Source of the DNA: an uncultured Blautia sp.
Lineage (GTDB): Bacteria; Bacillota; Clostridia; Lachnospirales; Lachnospiraceae
Reading direction: 5' to 3'
DNA length: 15,957 nt
NCBI GenBank assembly: GCA_934408705.1
Contig: CAKRVL010000063.1
Location: 1-15,957 of the forward strand
The notes under the pieces are model-generated. The model was not told the DNA's origin. It was given only the letters and a program-made list of their open reading frames with translations, and did no database searches. A program made the position numbers and the translations under genes. Below, piece after piece: positions 7,275 to 14,430 of the stretch (position 1 is its first letter; the number at the start of each line of letters is the position of its first letter).

Positions 7275-8545
7275 TGACAAAGTCTGAAAAGCTTTTTGAG
7301 AGAGCAGTAAACAGAATTCCAGGTGGCGTAAACAGCCCGGTACGTGCATATGGAGCGATTGGAGAAGCACCGCGATTTATTGACCGTGCTGATGGCTGTT
7401 ATATCTATGATGTGGATGGCAACCGCTATATTGATTACATTGATTCCTGGGGACCGATGATTCTGGGACATAATAATCCGGCAATCAGAGAAAGCGTTCT
7501 GAAGGCATGTGAAAAGGGTCTGAGCTTTGGCTGTGCTACAGAAATTGAAGTGGAAATGGCAGAATTTATCTGTGACAGAATCCCGCATGTGGATATGATC
7601 CGAATGGTCAATTCTGGTACAGAAGCGGTCATGAGTGCAATCCGTGTGGCAAGAGGTTATACGGGGAAAAATAAAATTATTAAATTTGCCGGCTGTTATC
7701 ACGGACACAGCGATGCCATGCTGGTAAGCGCAGGCTCTGGGGTAATGACAAGCGGTGTGCCGGACAGTGCTGGTGTGCCAAAGGGATGTACAGAGGACAC
7801 CATGCTGGCAGTTTACAACGATCTTGAAAGTGTGGAGAATCTTTTTTCGCAGGCTGATGGACAGGTGGCCGCAGTGATTGTGGAAGCTGTTGGGGCCAAT
7901 ATGGGAGTGGTACCGCCAAATGAGGGCTTCCTTGCAGGACTTCGCTCTCTTTGTGATAAATACCATGCGCTTCTTATTTTTGATGAGGTAATTACAGGGT
8001 TCCGACTTGCATTTGGCGGCGCTGCCCAGTATTTTGGTGTGACACCGGATTTGGTCACTTATGGAAAAATCATTGGAGCCGGAATGCCGGTTGGTGCATA
8101 TGGCGGAAGAAGAGATGTGATGGAACTGGTAGCACCAGCAGGAAAGGTATATCAGGCAGGTACTTTAAGCGGAAATCCTGTGGCAATGGCGGCTGGTCTT
8201 ACCCAGCTGAAATATTTATATGATCATCAGGAAATTTACACAGAGCTGGAGAAAAAAGGAGAGCTTCTTTACGGTGGAATGGAAAGAATCGTAAAAGAAA
8301 AAGGTCTGAATTATCAGATGAATCATGTGGGTTCTCTTGGAAGCCTGTTTTTCGCAGAACAGCCAGTTGTGGATTATATTTCTGCAAAAGCTTCTGATAC
8401 AGCGGCATTTGCAGAGTATTTTAAAAAGATGCTGAACATGGGAATTCATATGGCTCCTTCTCAATTTGAAGCAATGTTTTTGTCAGCGTCTCATACAGAT
8501 GAGATTATTATGGAAACGTTGGATGCAGTAAAGCTTGTTCTTTGA
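7274..8545 (+). CDS. hemL: Glutamate-1-semialdehyde 2,1-aminomutase
   Basis: A PLP enzyme that converts glutamate-1-semialdehyde, the HemA product, to 5-aminolevulinate. Its 423 residues match the family. Visible landmarks are the N-terminal IPGGVNSPVRAY (15-26), SGTEA (114-118) in the cofactor-binding region, the FDEV motif with Asp237 that contacts the PLP ring nitrogen, and Lys265 in TYGKIIGAGMPVGA, the Schiff-base lysine. The start codon shares its first base with the hemB stop (TAATG), so translation likely depends on ribosomes finishing hemB. It is the last tetrapyrrole gene of the operon. No terminator follows; the downstream gene's promoter instead begins inside the last codons of hemL. 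The pathway order (hemA first, hemL last) encloses the later steps between the two 5-aminolevulinate-forming enzymes. Confidence 0.97.
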   Translation: MTKSEKLFERAVNRIPGGVNSPVRAYGAIGEAPRFIDRADGCYIYDVDGNRYIDYIDSWGPMILGHNNPAIRESVLKACEKGLSFGCATEIEVEMAEFICDRIPHVDMIRMVNSGTEAVMSAIRVARGYTGKNKIIKFAGCYHGHSDAMLVSAGSGVMTSGVPDSAGVPKGCTEDTMLAVYNDLESVENLFSQADGQVAAVIVEAVGANMGVVPPNEGFLAGLRSLCDKYHALLIFDEVITGFRLAFGGAAQYFGVTPDLVTYGKIIGAGMPVGAYGGRRDVMELVAPAGKVYQAGTLSGNPVAMAAGLTQLKYLYDHQEIYTELEKKGELLYGGMERIVKEKGLNYQMNHVGSLGSLFFAEQPVVDYISAKASDTAAFAEYFKKMLNMGIHMAPSQFEAMFLSASHTDEIIMETLDAVKLVL

Positions 8546-8563
8546 AATTGTGTGTGGTATAAT
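8535..8563 (+). promoter_or_regulatory. Extended -10 promoter for the lactonase gene
   Basis: A consensus -10 TATAAT (8558-8563) is preceded by TGG, giving an extended -10 (TGNTATAAT). The -35 is weaker, TTGTTC (8535-8540), at 17 bases, and falls within the last codons of hemL. The predicted start near 8570 leaves a leader of about 58 bases. This suggests the lactonase is expressed separately from the hem operon, although read-through is also possible because no terminator intervenes. Confidence 0.75.
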
Positions 8564-8627
8564 TTAGACACGATTACATAAAAGAAACCAAAAGTTTCCA
8601 GAAATGAGACTGTAGGAGGCTAGACAA

Positions 8628-9716
8628 ATGGGTAAGAAATATGTGGCTTATGTAGGAACCTATACTCACGGAACCAGTAAAGGAATCCAGGTCTATGACG
8701 TGAACCTGGAGGAAGGTACTCTCACAGAGAGAAGTGAAGTGGAAGTAAGTAATGCGTCTTATACTGCTGTATCCAAGAATGGCAAGTATCTTTACTCTAT
8801 TGAGGATGAAGGCGTTGCAGTATTTAAGCGTGACCATAATGGTGATCTGTCACGTATCAACAGCGTTGATATTGATGGTATGAGAGGATGCTTCCTCGCT
8901 ACAGATGTAGATGGCAAGTATCTTTATGTGGCAGGATATCATGATGGCAAGGTAACAGTTGTACATACTCATAAGGATGGACGTCTGGGAAGTGTTATGG
9001 ATGGTGTTTTCCATACCGGTCTTGGCAGTGTTGCAGAGCGTAATTTCCGTCCACATGTAAATTGTGTACGTCCTACACCGGATAATAAATATCTTTGTGC
9101 GGTAGATAATGGAATTGATCAGATCAAGGTATATCGTATTAATAAGCGAACTGATAAGCTGGAGCTTGTTGATATTGTACGCTGCCCGAGAGAGAGCGGA
9201 CCGCGAATTATCCGATTCAGCGCAGACGGACGTTTTGCATATGTTATTTTTGAGCTGAGTAATGAGATTAAGGTATACAGCTATAATGGAAGCGGTGATG
9301 TTCCGGAGTTTGAATTGCTGCAGAGCATTTCCACACTGGCAAAGAAGGAAGATGGAACTGTATCACACAATGCAGCTTCAGGACTTGCACTTGCACCAGA
9401 TGGCAAGCATTTATTCTGTACTACAGCAGGAGAGAATACAGTGGGTATGTTTGAAATAGATTCGGAAACAGGGCTTCTGGAACGTAAGTTCGTCCTTCCT
9501 GTGAGCGGCGATTATCCTAAGGATTTGGTAATTTTCCCTGATAACCAGCATATCGCAGTTGCCAATCACTCCAGTAACAGCATTACCACCTTCAAGGTCG
9601 ATTATGAGAAGAATATCATTATGATGAAGGGTAAGCCACGTAAGATAGAGACTCCTAACTGTATCAACATCTGGCCGGTTCCGGACGGGGAAGATATTGA
9701 AGATATAGAGTCATAA
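8628..9716 (+). CDS. Lactonase-family beta-propeller protein (6-phosphogluconolactonase-like)
   Basis: A 362-residue protein of the lactonase (YbhE/YkgB-type 6-phosphogluconolactonase) beta-propeller family, with no signal peptide and presumably cytosolic. The N-terminus YVAYVGTYT.GTSKGIQVYDV is the family's opening blade. Six blade repeats of the form DGKYLY are visible at about residues 51-60, 95-104, 152-161, 199-208, 258-267 and 305-314. RPHVNCVRPTPDNKYL (141-156) matches the conserved HPH...PDG region. GPRIIRFSADGRFAYV (191-206) matches the usual GPRH...PDG..aYV, but with Ile in place of the conserved His. Hydrolysis of 6-phosphogluconolactone in the pentose phosphate pathway is the family's best-known role. 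The altered residue means another lactone or sugar substrate is possible. AGGAGG (8614-8619) precedes the ATG by eight bases. It stands as a single-gene transcript between its own promoter and a terminator. Confidence 0.85.
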   Translation: MGKKYVAYVGTYTHGTSKGIQVYDVNLEEGTLTERSEVEVSNASYTAVSKNGKYLYSIEDEGVAVFKRDHNGDLSRINSVDIDGMRGCFLATDVDGKYLYVAGYHDGKVTVVHTHKDGRLGSVMDGVFHTGLGSVAERNFRPHVNCVRPTPDNKYLCAVDNGIDQIKVYRINKRTDKLELVDIVRCPRESGPRIIRFSADGRFAYVIFELSNEIKVYSYNGSGDVPEFELLQSISTLAKKEDGTVSHNAASGLALAPDGKHLFCTTAGENTVGMFEIDSETGLLERKFVLPVSGDYPKDLVIFPDNQHIAVANHSSNSITTFKVDYEKNIIMMKGKPRKIETPNCINIWPVPDGEDIEDIES

Positions 9717-9723
9717 ATAAAGG

Positions 9724-9760
9724 CGGGAAGAGATCTGAAGTCCAGATTTCTTCCCGTTTT
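9724..9760 (+). terminator. Intrinsic terminator after the lactonase gene, possibly bidirectional
   Basis: A 14-bp stem pairs CGGGAAGAGATCTG (9724-9737) with CAGATTTCTTCCCG (9743-9756), with one G-U pair, around a 5-base loop, followed by TTTT. It starts seven bases after the lactonase stop. Read from the other strand, the hairpin is followed by CCTTTATTTAT, moderately T-rich, so it probably also ends the convergent aroC transcript. Confidence 0.9.
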
Positions 9761-9793
9761 GTACATTCTGAAACAAATGTGAATAATAGAGTA

Positions 9794-10885
9794 TTATAGG
9801 TAAAAGTTTTTAATATTGTCCATTCTGGCACTCATATTTGAAAACATGGCATCTACCAGTGTGATTGCAGCCATGGACTCAACAACAACGACAGCGCGGG
9901 GGACAATTACCGGATCATGGCGCCCTTTGATCTCTATAGAGATATCTTCTCCGGTTGTAGTAACTGTTTGCTGTGGCTGCGCGATAGATGGAGTTGGCTT
10001 AACGTGGGCGCGGAGAAGGATTTCACTGCCGTCGCTGATCCCGCCTAAAATTCCGCCGGAATGATTGGTGTTTTTTACGATTCTGCCGTTTTCCATATGG
10101 AAACCATCGTTATTCTCGGAGCCCCTCATAGTGGAAACCTTGGCACCGTCACCGATCTCTACTGCCTTTACGGCTCCAATTGACATCAGTGCCTGAGCAA
10201 AGGTTGCATCAAGTTTACCAAAAACAGGATCTCCGATTCCGGCAGGAACACCGTTTATACGACACTCAATGACACCACCGGCACTGTCATCCTTTCTCAT
10301 ACAGCTCTCAAGATATTTGATCGCATTTTTGGCAGCAACCATATCCGGCATATAGAAGGAGTTTTCTTTGATCACCTCCGGGTGGTAGGCCTGACAGGAA
10401 ACAGGTCCGATGGAGCTGGTATAAGCCTGCAGAGTAATGCCAAGCTCCTTCAGGATTTTTGCTGCAATAGCACCTGCAGCAACTCTGCCGATGGTTTCAC
10501 GTCCAGAGGAACGTCCGCCTCCTCTGTAGTCACGGATACCATATTTGCTGTCAAAGCCATAGTCAGCGTGGCCCGGCCGGTATGTATTTGCTATATTACC
10601 GTAATCATGTGAACGCTGATCCTTATTTCGTACGATCATGGAGATAGGAGTTCCGGTGGTCTGTCCCTCGAACACTCCGGAGAGGATTTCCACGTCATCG
10701 CCTTCAGTGCGGGCGGTAGTATAGCGGCTTTGTCCCGGCTTTCTCCGGTCAAGATAAACCTGTATATCTGCTTCTGTAAGGAAAAGACCAGCCGGTACAC
10801 CGTCTACGACAGCTCCTAGTGCTTTACCGTGGGATTCTCCCCAGGTAGTAACTGTGAATTTTTTTCCAAATGTTGACTGACTCAT
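9794..10885 (-). CDS. aroC: Chorismate synthase
   Basis: The last shikimate-pathway enzyme: it eliminates phosphate from 5-enolpyruvylshikimate-3-phosphate using reduced FMN to give chorismate, the precursor of aromatic amino acids and folate. It has 363 residues, the normal length. Visible are the N-terminal FGKKFTVTTWGESHGKALG (6-24) with His19, the RPGHADYG segment (103-110) with His106, and GGGRSSGRETIGRVAAGA (122-139). The ATG at 10885 is chosen over a GTG two codons upstream (10891), because AGGA (10895-10898 on the plus strand) is nine bases before the ATG but only three before the GTG. It is a lone minus-strand gene with its own strong promoter, divergent from corA. The other shikimate genes are not in the window. 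I see no T-box in its roughly 56-base leader. Confidence 0.96.
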   Translation of the reverse strand: MSQSTFGKKFTVTTWGESHGKALGAVVDGVPAGLFLTEADIQVYLDRRKPGQSRYTTARTEGDDVEILSGVFEGQTTGTPISMIVRNKDQRSHDYGNIANTYRPGHADYGFDSKYGIRDYRGGGRSSGRETIGRVAAGAIAAKILKELGITLQAYTSSIGPVSCQAYHPEVIKENSFYMPDMVAAKNAIKYLESCMRKDDSAGGVIECRINGVPAGIGDPVFGKLDATFAQALMSIGAVKAVEIGDGAKVSTMRGSENNDGFHMENGRIVKNTNHSGGILGGISDGSEILLRAHVKPTPSIAQPQQTVTTTGEDISIEIKGRHDPVIVPRAVVVVESMAAITLVDAMFSNMSARMDNIKNFYL

Positions 10886-10894
10886 AGGCACAAA

Positions 10895-10898
10895 TCCT
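10895..10898 (-). promoter_or_regulatory. Ribosome binding site that fixes the aroC start
   Basis: AGGA within AAAGGAT on the minus strand, nine bases before the ATG at 10885. The alternative GTG at 10891 would be only three bases away, so the ATG is preferred. Confidence 0.6.
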
Positions 10899-10947
10899 TT
10901 CTGCTTCCGACTGCATCGAATTAAAGTGTAAATGTAACTTTAAAGAC

Positions 10948-10976
10948 ATTATAGCGAAATACAAAAAGTCTGTAAA
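10948..10976 (-). promoter_or_regulatory. Sigma-A promoter of aroC
   Basis: Read on the minus strand: -35 TTTACA (10976-10971), a 17-base spacer, and a perfect -10 TATAAT (10953-10948). Transcription should start near 10941, leaving a leader of about 56 bases before the aroC ATG. Its -35 box lies 15 bases from the -35 box of the divergent corA promoter. Confidence 0.85.
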
Positions 10977-10996
10977 GTCAATCTATTAGAATTGAC
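10977..10996. promoter_or_regulatory. Inverted repeat between divergent promoters (candidate operator)
   Basis: GTCAAT (10977-10982) and ATTGAC (10991-10996) form a perfect 6-bp inverted repeat with an 8-base spacer. It sits exactly between the two divergent -35 boxes and overlaps the corA -35 (10992-10997). The position suits a dimeric regulator acting on both promoters. The repeat is short and partly built from the TTGAC of the -35 itself, so chance is a real alternative. Confidence 0.35.
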
Positions 10997-11020
10997 AAAA
11001 TTTCCCGCACAAATTATAAT
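10992..11020 (+). promoter_or_regulatory. Consensus sigma-A promoter of corA and probably downstream genes
   Basis: TTGACA (10992-10997), a 17-base spacer and TATAAT (11015-11020): a perfect consensus promoter. The predicted start near 11027 leaves a leader of about 40 bases and rules out any corA start codon upstream of that point. Confidence 0.9.
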
Positions 11021-11052
11021 GGAAGCGTATTTTTTGAGAAACAAGAAACTGG

Positions 11053-11058
11053 AAGGAG
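11053..11058 (+). promoter_or_regulatory. Ribosome binding site that fixes the corA GTG start
   Basis: AAGGAG eight bases before GTG at 11067. The open frame extends upstream to 10992, but that part overlaps the promoter, so this site decides the start. Confidence 0.75.
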
Positions 11059-11066
11059 TGCGGAGT

Positions 11067-12008
11067 GTGGTACGGATTTTTAAGACAATAGAGGGCGCAA
11101 TACATGAGATCCAGGAACCGCAGGAGGATTGCTGGGTTGCAATGACGAATCCCACTGCTGCAGAGATTTTTGAAATGTCCGAGAGGTTTGGAATAGAGGT
11201 TGATGATCTTCGGGCACCGCTGGATGAAGAAGAACGTTCCCGTATTGAGGTGGAGGATAACTACACTTTGATCCTTGTAGATGTTCCTATGATAGAGGAG
11301 CGTAATGAGAAAGACTGGTATGGTACTATTCCTTTGGGAATTATTGTTACTAAGAAGATGATTTTTACAGTATGTCTGGAGGATACCCAGGTACTTACCA
11401 GATTTATGGAAGGAAGGGTGAGAAATTTCTTCACTTATATGAAGACCAGATTTATTCTGCAGATTCTGTACCGGAATGCTACTATGTATCTGCATTACCT
11501 GCGCATCATTGATAAGAAGAGTGAGCAGGTGGAGGAGAAGCTTCATATGTCTACCCGTAATCAGGAATTGATGGAGCTTCTGGAGCTGGAGAAATCTCTG
11601 GTATACTTTACTACGTCCCTTCGATCGAATGAGGTAGTGTTGGAGAAACTTCTGAAGGTGGATAGTATTAAACAGTATCCGGAGGATACAGATCTGCTGG
11701 AGGATGTTATCATTGAAAACAAGCAGGCAATAGAGATGGCGAATATATACAGCGGTATCTTAAGCAGTATGATGGGTACTTTTGCATCCGTTATTTCCAA
11801 TAACCTGAATGTGGTCATGAAGGTTTTATCTGTTATCACTATTGTAATGAGTATTCCAACCATTGTATTCAGCGCATATGGAATGAACCTGAGCCCTTCA
11901 GGAATGCCTTTTTCAGCTGATAAATGGGGATTTTTAGTGGTGATTCTGCTGTCTGTGCTGGTAAGTATTGTGGCAGCTGTGATTCTGTCCAAGAAGAAAT
12001 TTTTCTAA
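11067..12008 (+). CDS. corA: CorA-family divalent cation (Mg2+/Co2+) transporter
   Basis: A 313-residue membrane protein of the CorA family, which forms pentameric channels for Mg2+ and sometimes Co2+ or other divalent ions. The N-terminal two thirds are a cytoplasmic alpha/beta domain followed by a long charged helix (about residues 125-250). Two C-terminal membrane segments lie at about 253-271 and 287-308, with the diagnostic GMN at 272-274 at the end of the first. The loop after it reads LSPSGMPFSADKWGF: the MPE-like acidic residue common in classical CorA is absent, as in some divergent family members. The protein ends with a basic tail (SKKKFF). The GTG start at 11067 is chosen from the ribosome site at 11053-11058 and the promoter position. 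It stands divergent from aroC and 51 bases before the next gene. The transported ion cannot be told from sequence. Confidence 0.88.
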   Translation: MVRIFKTIEGAIHEIQEPQEDCWVAMTNPTAAEIFEMSERFGIEVDDLRAPLDEEERSRIEVEDNYTLILVDVPMIEERNEKDWYGTIPLGIIVTKKMIFTVCLEDTQVLTRFMEGRVRNFFTYMKTRFILQILYRNATMYLHYLRIIDKKSEQVEEKLHMSTRNQELMELLELEKSLVYFTTSLRSNEVVLEKLLKVDSIKQYPEDTDLLEDVIIENKQAIEMANIYSGILSSMMGTFASVISNNLNVVMKVLSVITIVMSIPTIVFSAYGMNLSPSGMPFSADKWGFLVVILLSVLVSIVAAVILSKKKFF

Positions 12009-12059
12009 TGGAAAATGCCTGCTTAAAGGCATTACTATAAAAGAAGAAAAGAGGATTAT

Positions 12060-12917
12060 ATGAAATTTATTGATAAGCTGGAGCGCAAATATGGAAAATT
12101 TGGCATTCCTAATCTGACTGTTTATATTGTGGTCTGCTATGTGATCGGTTATGCGCTGATGATTCTGAATCCCAGAATTCTGAACTGGCTCAGTCTGGAG
12201 CCTGCATATATTCTGCGGGGACAGGTATGGAGACTTGTGACATGGGTATTGTACCCGCCGGATTCATCAAATGTGCTGTTGTTTGCACTAATGGTTCTGT
12301 TGTTTTACTATCCTATTGGTACATCGCTGGAAAGAACTTTAGGTACGTTTAAATACACGCTTTATATTCTTTCGGGTATGATTTTTACCATTCTTGGTGC
12401 GTTTATCCTTTATTTCCTTCTTGGAGGAAATGTTCTTGTAGGAAGTGTATTTTCAACGTATTATATCAGTTTGTCAACCTTCCTTGCGTATGCAATGTGT
12501 TATCCGGATATGCAGGTTCTGCTCATGTTCATTATTCCGGTAAAGATGAAGTGGATGGCAATTTTTTATGTAGTGATCATAGTTTATGAAATGATCCAGT
12601 ACATTATGGCTGGTGCATGGTATTTGGTGATTCCGATAGTGGCTTCACTGTTGAATTTTATTATCTTCTATTTTGGAACAAAGGATTTCAGCAGGTACAA
12701 TCCGAAGGAAATCCATAGGAGAAATGAATTCCGCAGGGCGATGGAGCCGCAAGGACGTATGAAATCAGGCAGTGGCACCGTTACCAAGCACAAATGTGCT
12801 ATTTGCGGACGCACAGAGCTTGATGACCCTAATCTGGAGTTTCGTTTCTGTTCCAGATGTAATGGGAATTATGAGTATTGCCAGGACCATCTTTTTACAC
12901 ATACACATGTAAAATAA
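12060..12917 (+). CDS. Rhomboid-like membrane protein lacking catalytic residues, with C-terminal zinc-binding module
   Basis: A 285-residue protein. Residues 1-206 contain about six hydrophobic segments (roughly 20-38, 70-87, 98-121, 125-147, 150-179, 186-205) arranged like a rhomboid fold. LRGQVWRLVTWVLYP (52-66) matches the loop-1 region of rhomboids, and MCYPDMQVLLMFIIPVKMKW (146-165) matches the usual segment after the active-site helix. The expected GxSG serine motif is replaced by YYISLS (134-139), and the last helix lacks the catalytic histidine (ASLLNF, 195-200). It is therefore probably an inactive rhomboid-type protein. A basic linker leads to a cytoplasmic cysteine/histidine module: CAIC (246-249), CSRC (264-267), Cys274, His277, His281 and His283, which could bind one or two zinc ions. 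Its function is unknown. The start has GAGGA (12051-12055) just upstream. It lies between corA and pyk, 24 bases before pyk. Confidence 0.8.
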   Translation: MKFIDKLERKYGKFGIPNLTVYIVVCYVIGYALMILNPRILNWLSLEPAYILRGQVWRLVTWVLYPPDSSNVLLFALMVLLFYYPIGTSLERTLGTFKYTLYILSGMIFTILGAFILYFLLGGNVLVGSVFSTYYISLSTFLAYAMCYPDMQVLLMFIIPVKMKWMAIFYVVIIVYEMIQYIMAGAWYLVIPIVASLLNFIIFYFGTKDFSRYNPKEIHRRNEFRRAMEPQGRMKSGSGTVTKHKCAICGRTELDDPNLEFRFCSRCNGNYEYCQDHLFTHTHVK

Positions 12918-12941
12918 TCACAGACAGAGGGATAGCTGCTT

Positions 12942-14375
12942 ATGAAGAGAACAAAAATTATTTGTACCCTGGGACCGGCCTCCAGTAAGAAAAACATTTT
13001 AAGGTCAATGATGCGTGCCGGAATGGATATTGCCCGTTTTAACTTTTCTCATGGATCTCATGAAGAGCACAGGGAAAGAGTTGACATGATCAAGAATCTG
13101 CGGGAAGAACTGAATCTTCCGGTGGCTATGCTTCTTGATACGAAGGGACCTGAGATCCGTACCAAGCTCTTGAAAAATCATAAGAAAGTTATGCTGGAAA
13201 CCGGCAGCCAGTTTACTCTTACCACAGGAGATATTGAAGGTGATGAGACCAAGGTTGCCATCACATATGAGAATCTTTACAAAGATGTGAAAAAAGGCGG
13301 CAGGATTCTGATCGATGATGGTCTGATCGAGCTTGAAATCGAGAATATCAAAAATGGAGATATTATTTGTCGTGTCCTGAATGGCGGCGAGCTTGGAGAA
13401 CGTAAGGGAATCAATGTGCCTTATGTGAAAGTGAAGCTTCCTGGTATTACAGAGCAGGACAAAGCGGATATCCTGTTTGGTATTTCCCAGGAGTTTGATT
13501 TTATTGCAGCTTCTTTTGTCCGGGATGCCAAGGCAATCAAAGAAATCCGTCAGCTTCTGGATGAAAATGGCGGCCATGATATTGGTATCATTGCCAAGAT
13601 TGAAAATGCAGAAGGTGTTGAGAATATTGATTCGATCATTAAGGCAGCAGATGGAATCATGGTAGCCAGAGGTGATCTTGGTGTAGAGATTCCTCCAAGT
13701 GAGGTACCTTATATCCAGAAGATGATCATTCGCAAGTGTAATGAGAATTATGTTCCAGTTATTACTGCTACCCAGATGCTGGATTCTATGATTCGTAATC
13801 CACGTCCTACAAGGGCAGAGGTTGCGGACGTTGCCAATGCAATTTATGATGGTACAGATGCAATCATGCTTTCCGGAGAGACAGCAGCTGGTAAATATCC
13901 TTTAGAAGCATTAAAGATGATGGTGGAGATTGCACAGACTACAGAGCCTCATCTGAATTATGCCAACTATACTCTTAACCGCAATATGTGCGGTGAGAGC
14001 CGTGTATCCAGTGCTGTAGGACTGGCAGCTGTGCAGACTGCAAGAGATCTGAAGGTGAAGGCAATTGTGATACCAACCTTCGGAGGAAGAACAGCAAGAC
14101 TGATCTCCAGCTTCCGCCCAGATGTTCCGATTTACGCAGTTACACCTAATGATACTATTCAGCACAGACTGCAGCTTGTATGGGGAGTTATGCCGTTAAA
14201 GGGATACGAGAAGGATTCCACAGAGTATATTATTTCGCAGGCTATGAGTGTTGTCCGCAGAAAGCGGTTGGCGAAGAAGGGAGACCTGATTGTGTTTACA
14301 GTCGGGGATCCTGCTACCAATATGACGCGGGAGGGCGCTGTAACCAATATGCTTCATGTGATTGAAGCAAAATAA
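12942..14375 (+). CDS. pyk: Pyruvate kinase
   Basis: The final glycolytic step: phosphoenolpyruvate plus ADP to pyruvate plus ATP. At 477 residues it is the compact form without the extra C-terminal PEP-utiliser-like domain found in some Firmicutes. Motifs seen are TKIICTLGPAS (4-14), ARFNFSHG (31-38) with substrate-binding Arg32, DTKGPEIRT (66-74), IIAKIENAEG (216-225) with catalytic Lys219 and metal ligand Glu221, and MVARGDLGVEI (240-250) with metal ligand Asp245. Glu71 in GPEIRT is the residue associated with K+-dependent pyruvate kinases. A GAGGGA-type ribosome site (about 12927-12932) precedes the ATG. It lies 24 bases after the pseudo-rhomboid gene and 55 bases before lysA, with no clear promoter or terminator of its own, so it may belong to the corA transcript. 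Confidence 0.97.
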   Translation: MKRTKIICTLGPASSKKNILRSMMRAGMDIARFNFSHGSHEEHRERVDMIKNLREELNLPVAMLLDTKGPEIRTKLLKNHKKVMLETGSQFTLTTGDIEGDETKVAITYENLYKDVKKGGRILIDDGLIELEIENIKNGDIICRVLNGGELGERKGINVPYVKVKLPGITEQDKADILFGISQEFDFIAASFVRDAKAIKEIRQLLDENGGHDIGIIAKIENAEGVENIDSIIKAADGIMVARGDLGVEIPPSEVPYIQKMIIRKCNENYVPVITATQMLDSMIRNPRPTRAEVADVANAIYDGTDAIMLSGETAAGKYPLEALKMMVEIAQTTEPHLNYANYTLNRNMCGESRVSSAVGLAAVQTARDLKVKAIVIPTFGGRTARLISSFRPDVPIYAVTPNDTIQHRLQLVWGVMPLKGYEKDSTEYIISQAMSVVRRKRLAKKGDLIVFTVGDPATNMTREGAVTNMLHVIEAK

Positions 14376-14430
14376 AGTATTTTTTTCACAAAAATAAAGG
14401 TAATGTATTTTACAACGAGGAGAAATTATT

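Noticed and set aside
6318..7370. Long minus-strand open frame opposite hemB (350 codons)
   Set aside because: It is a shadow of hemB: cysteine/histidine-rich low-complexity composition, no ribosome site, and complete overlap with a well-supported gene. The other long antisense frames were rejected for the same reason.
8584..8598. GAAAC/GTTTC small inverted repeat in the lactonase leader
   Set aside because: Only five A-T-rich pairs; no resemblance to a riboswitch or a clear operator.
8780..8930. Direct DNA repeats (ATGGCAAGTATCTTTA) at about 8781 and 8912
   Set aside because: They encode equivalent strands of successive beta-propeller blades (GKYLY) and need no separate explanation.
10992..11066. 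Upstream extension of the corA reading frame beginning at 10992
   Set aside because: The first bases coincide with the -35 and -10 boxes of a perfect promoter, so they would not be transcribed. The ribosome site at 11053-11058 supports GTG at 11067.
12014..12033. Hairpin AATGCCT/AGGCATT just after corA as a terminator
   Set aside because: The 7-bp stem is followed by ACTATAAAAG with no T tract, so it is not a convincing intrinsic terminator; it may be chance or a minor mRNA structure.
14369..14386. AAAATA-AAG-TATTTT hairpin plus Ts at the end of pyk as a terminator
   Set aside because: The stem is only six A-T pairs with a three-base loop and overlaps the stop codon; too weak to call.
14383..14411. 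TTTTCA-17-TATTTT as a lysA promoter
   Set aside because: Both boxes are poor matches, and the predicted start near 14418 would fall inside the lysA ribosome site.
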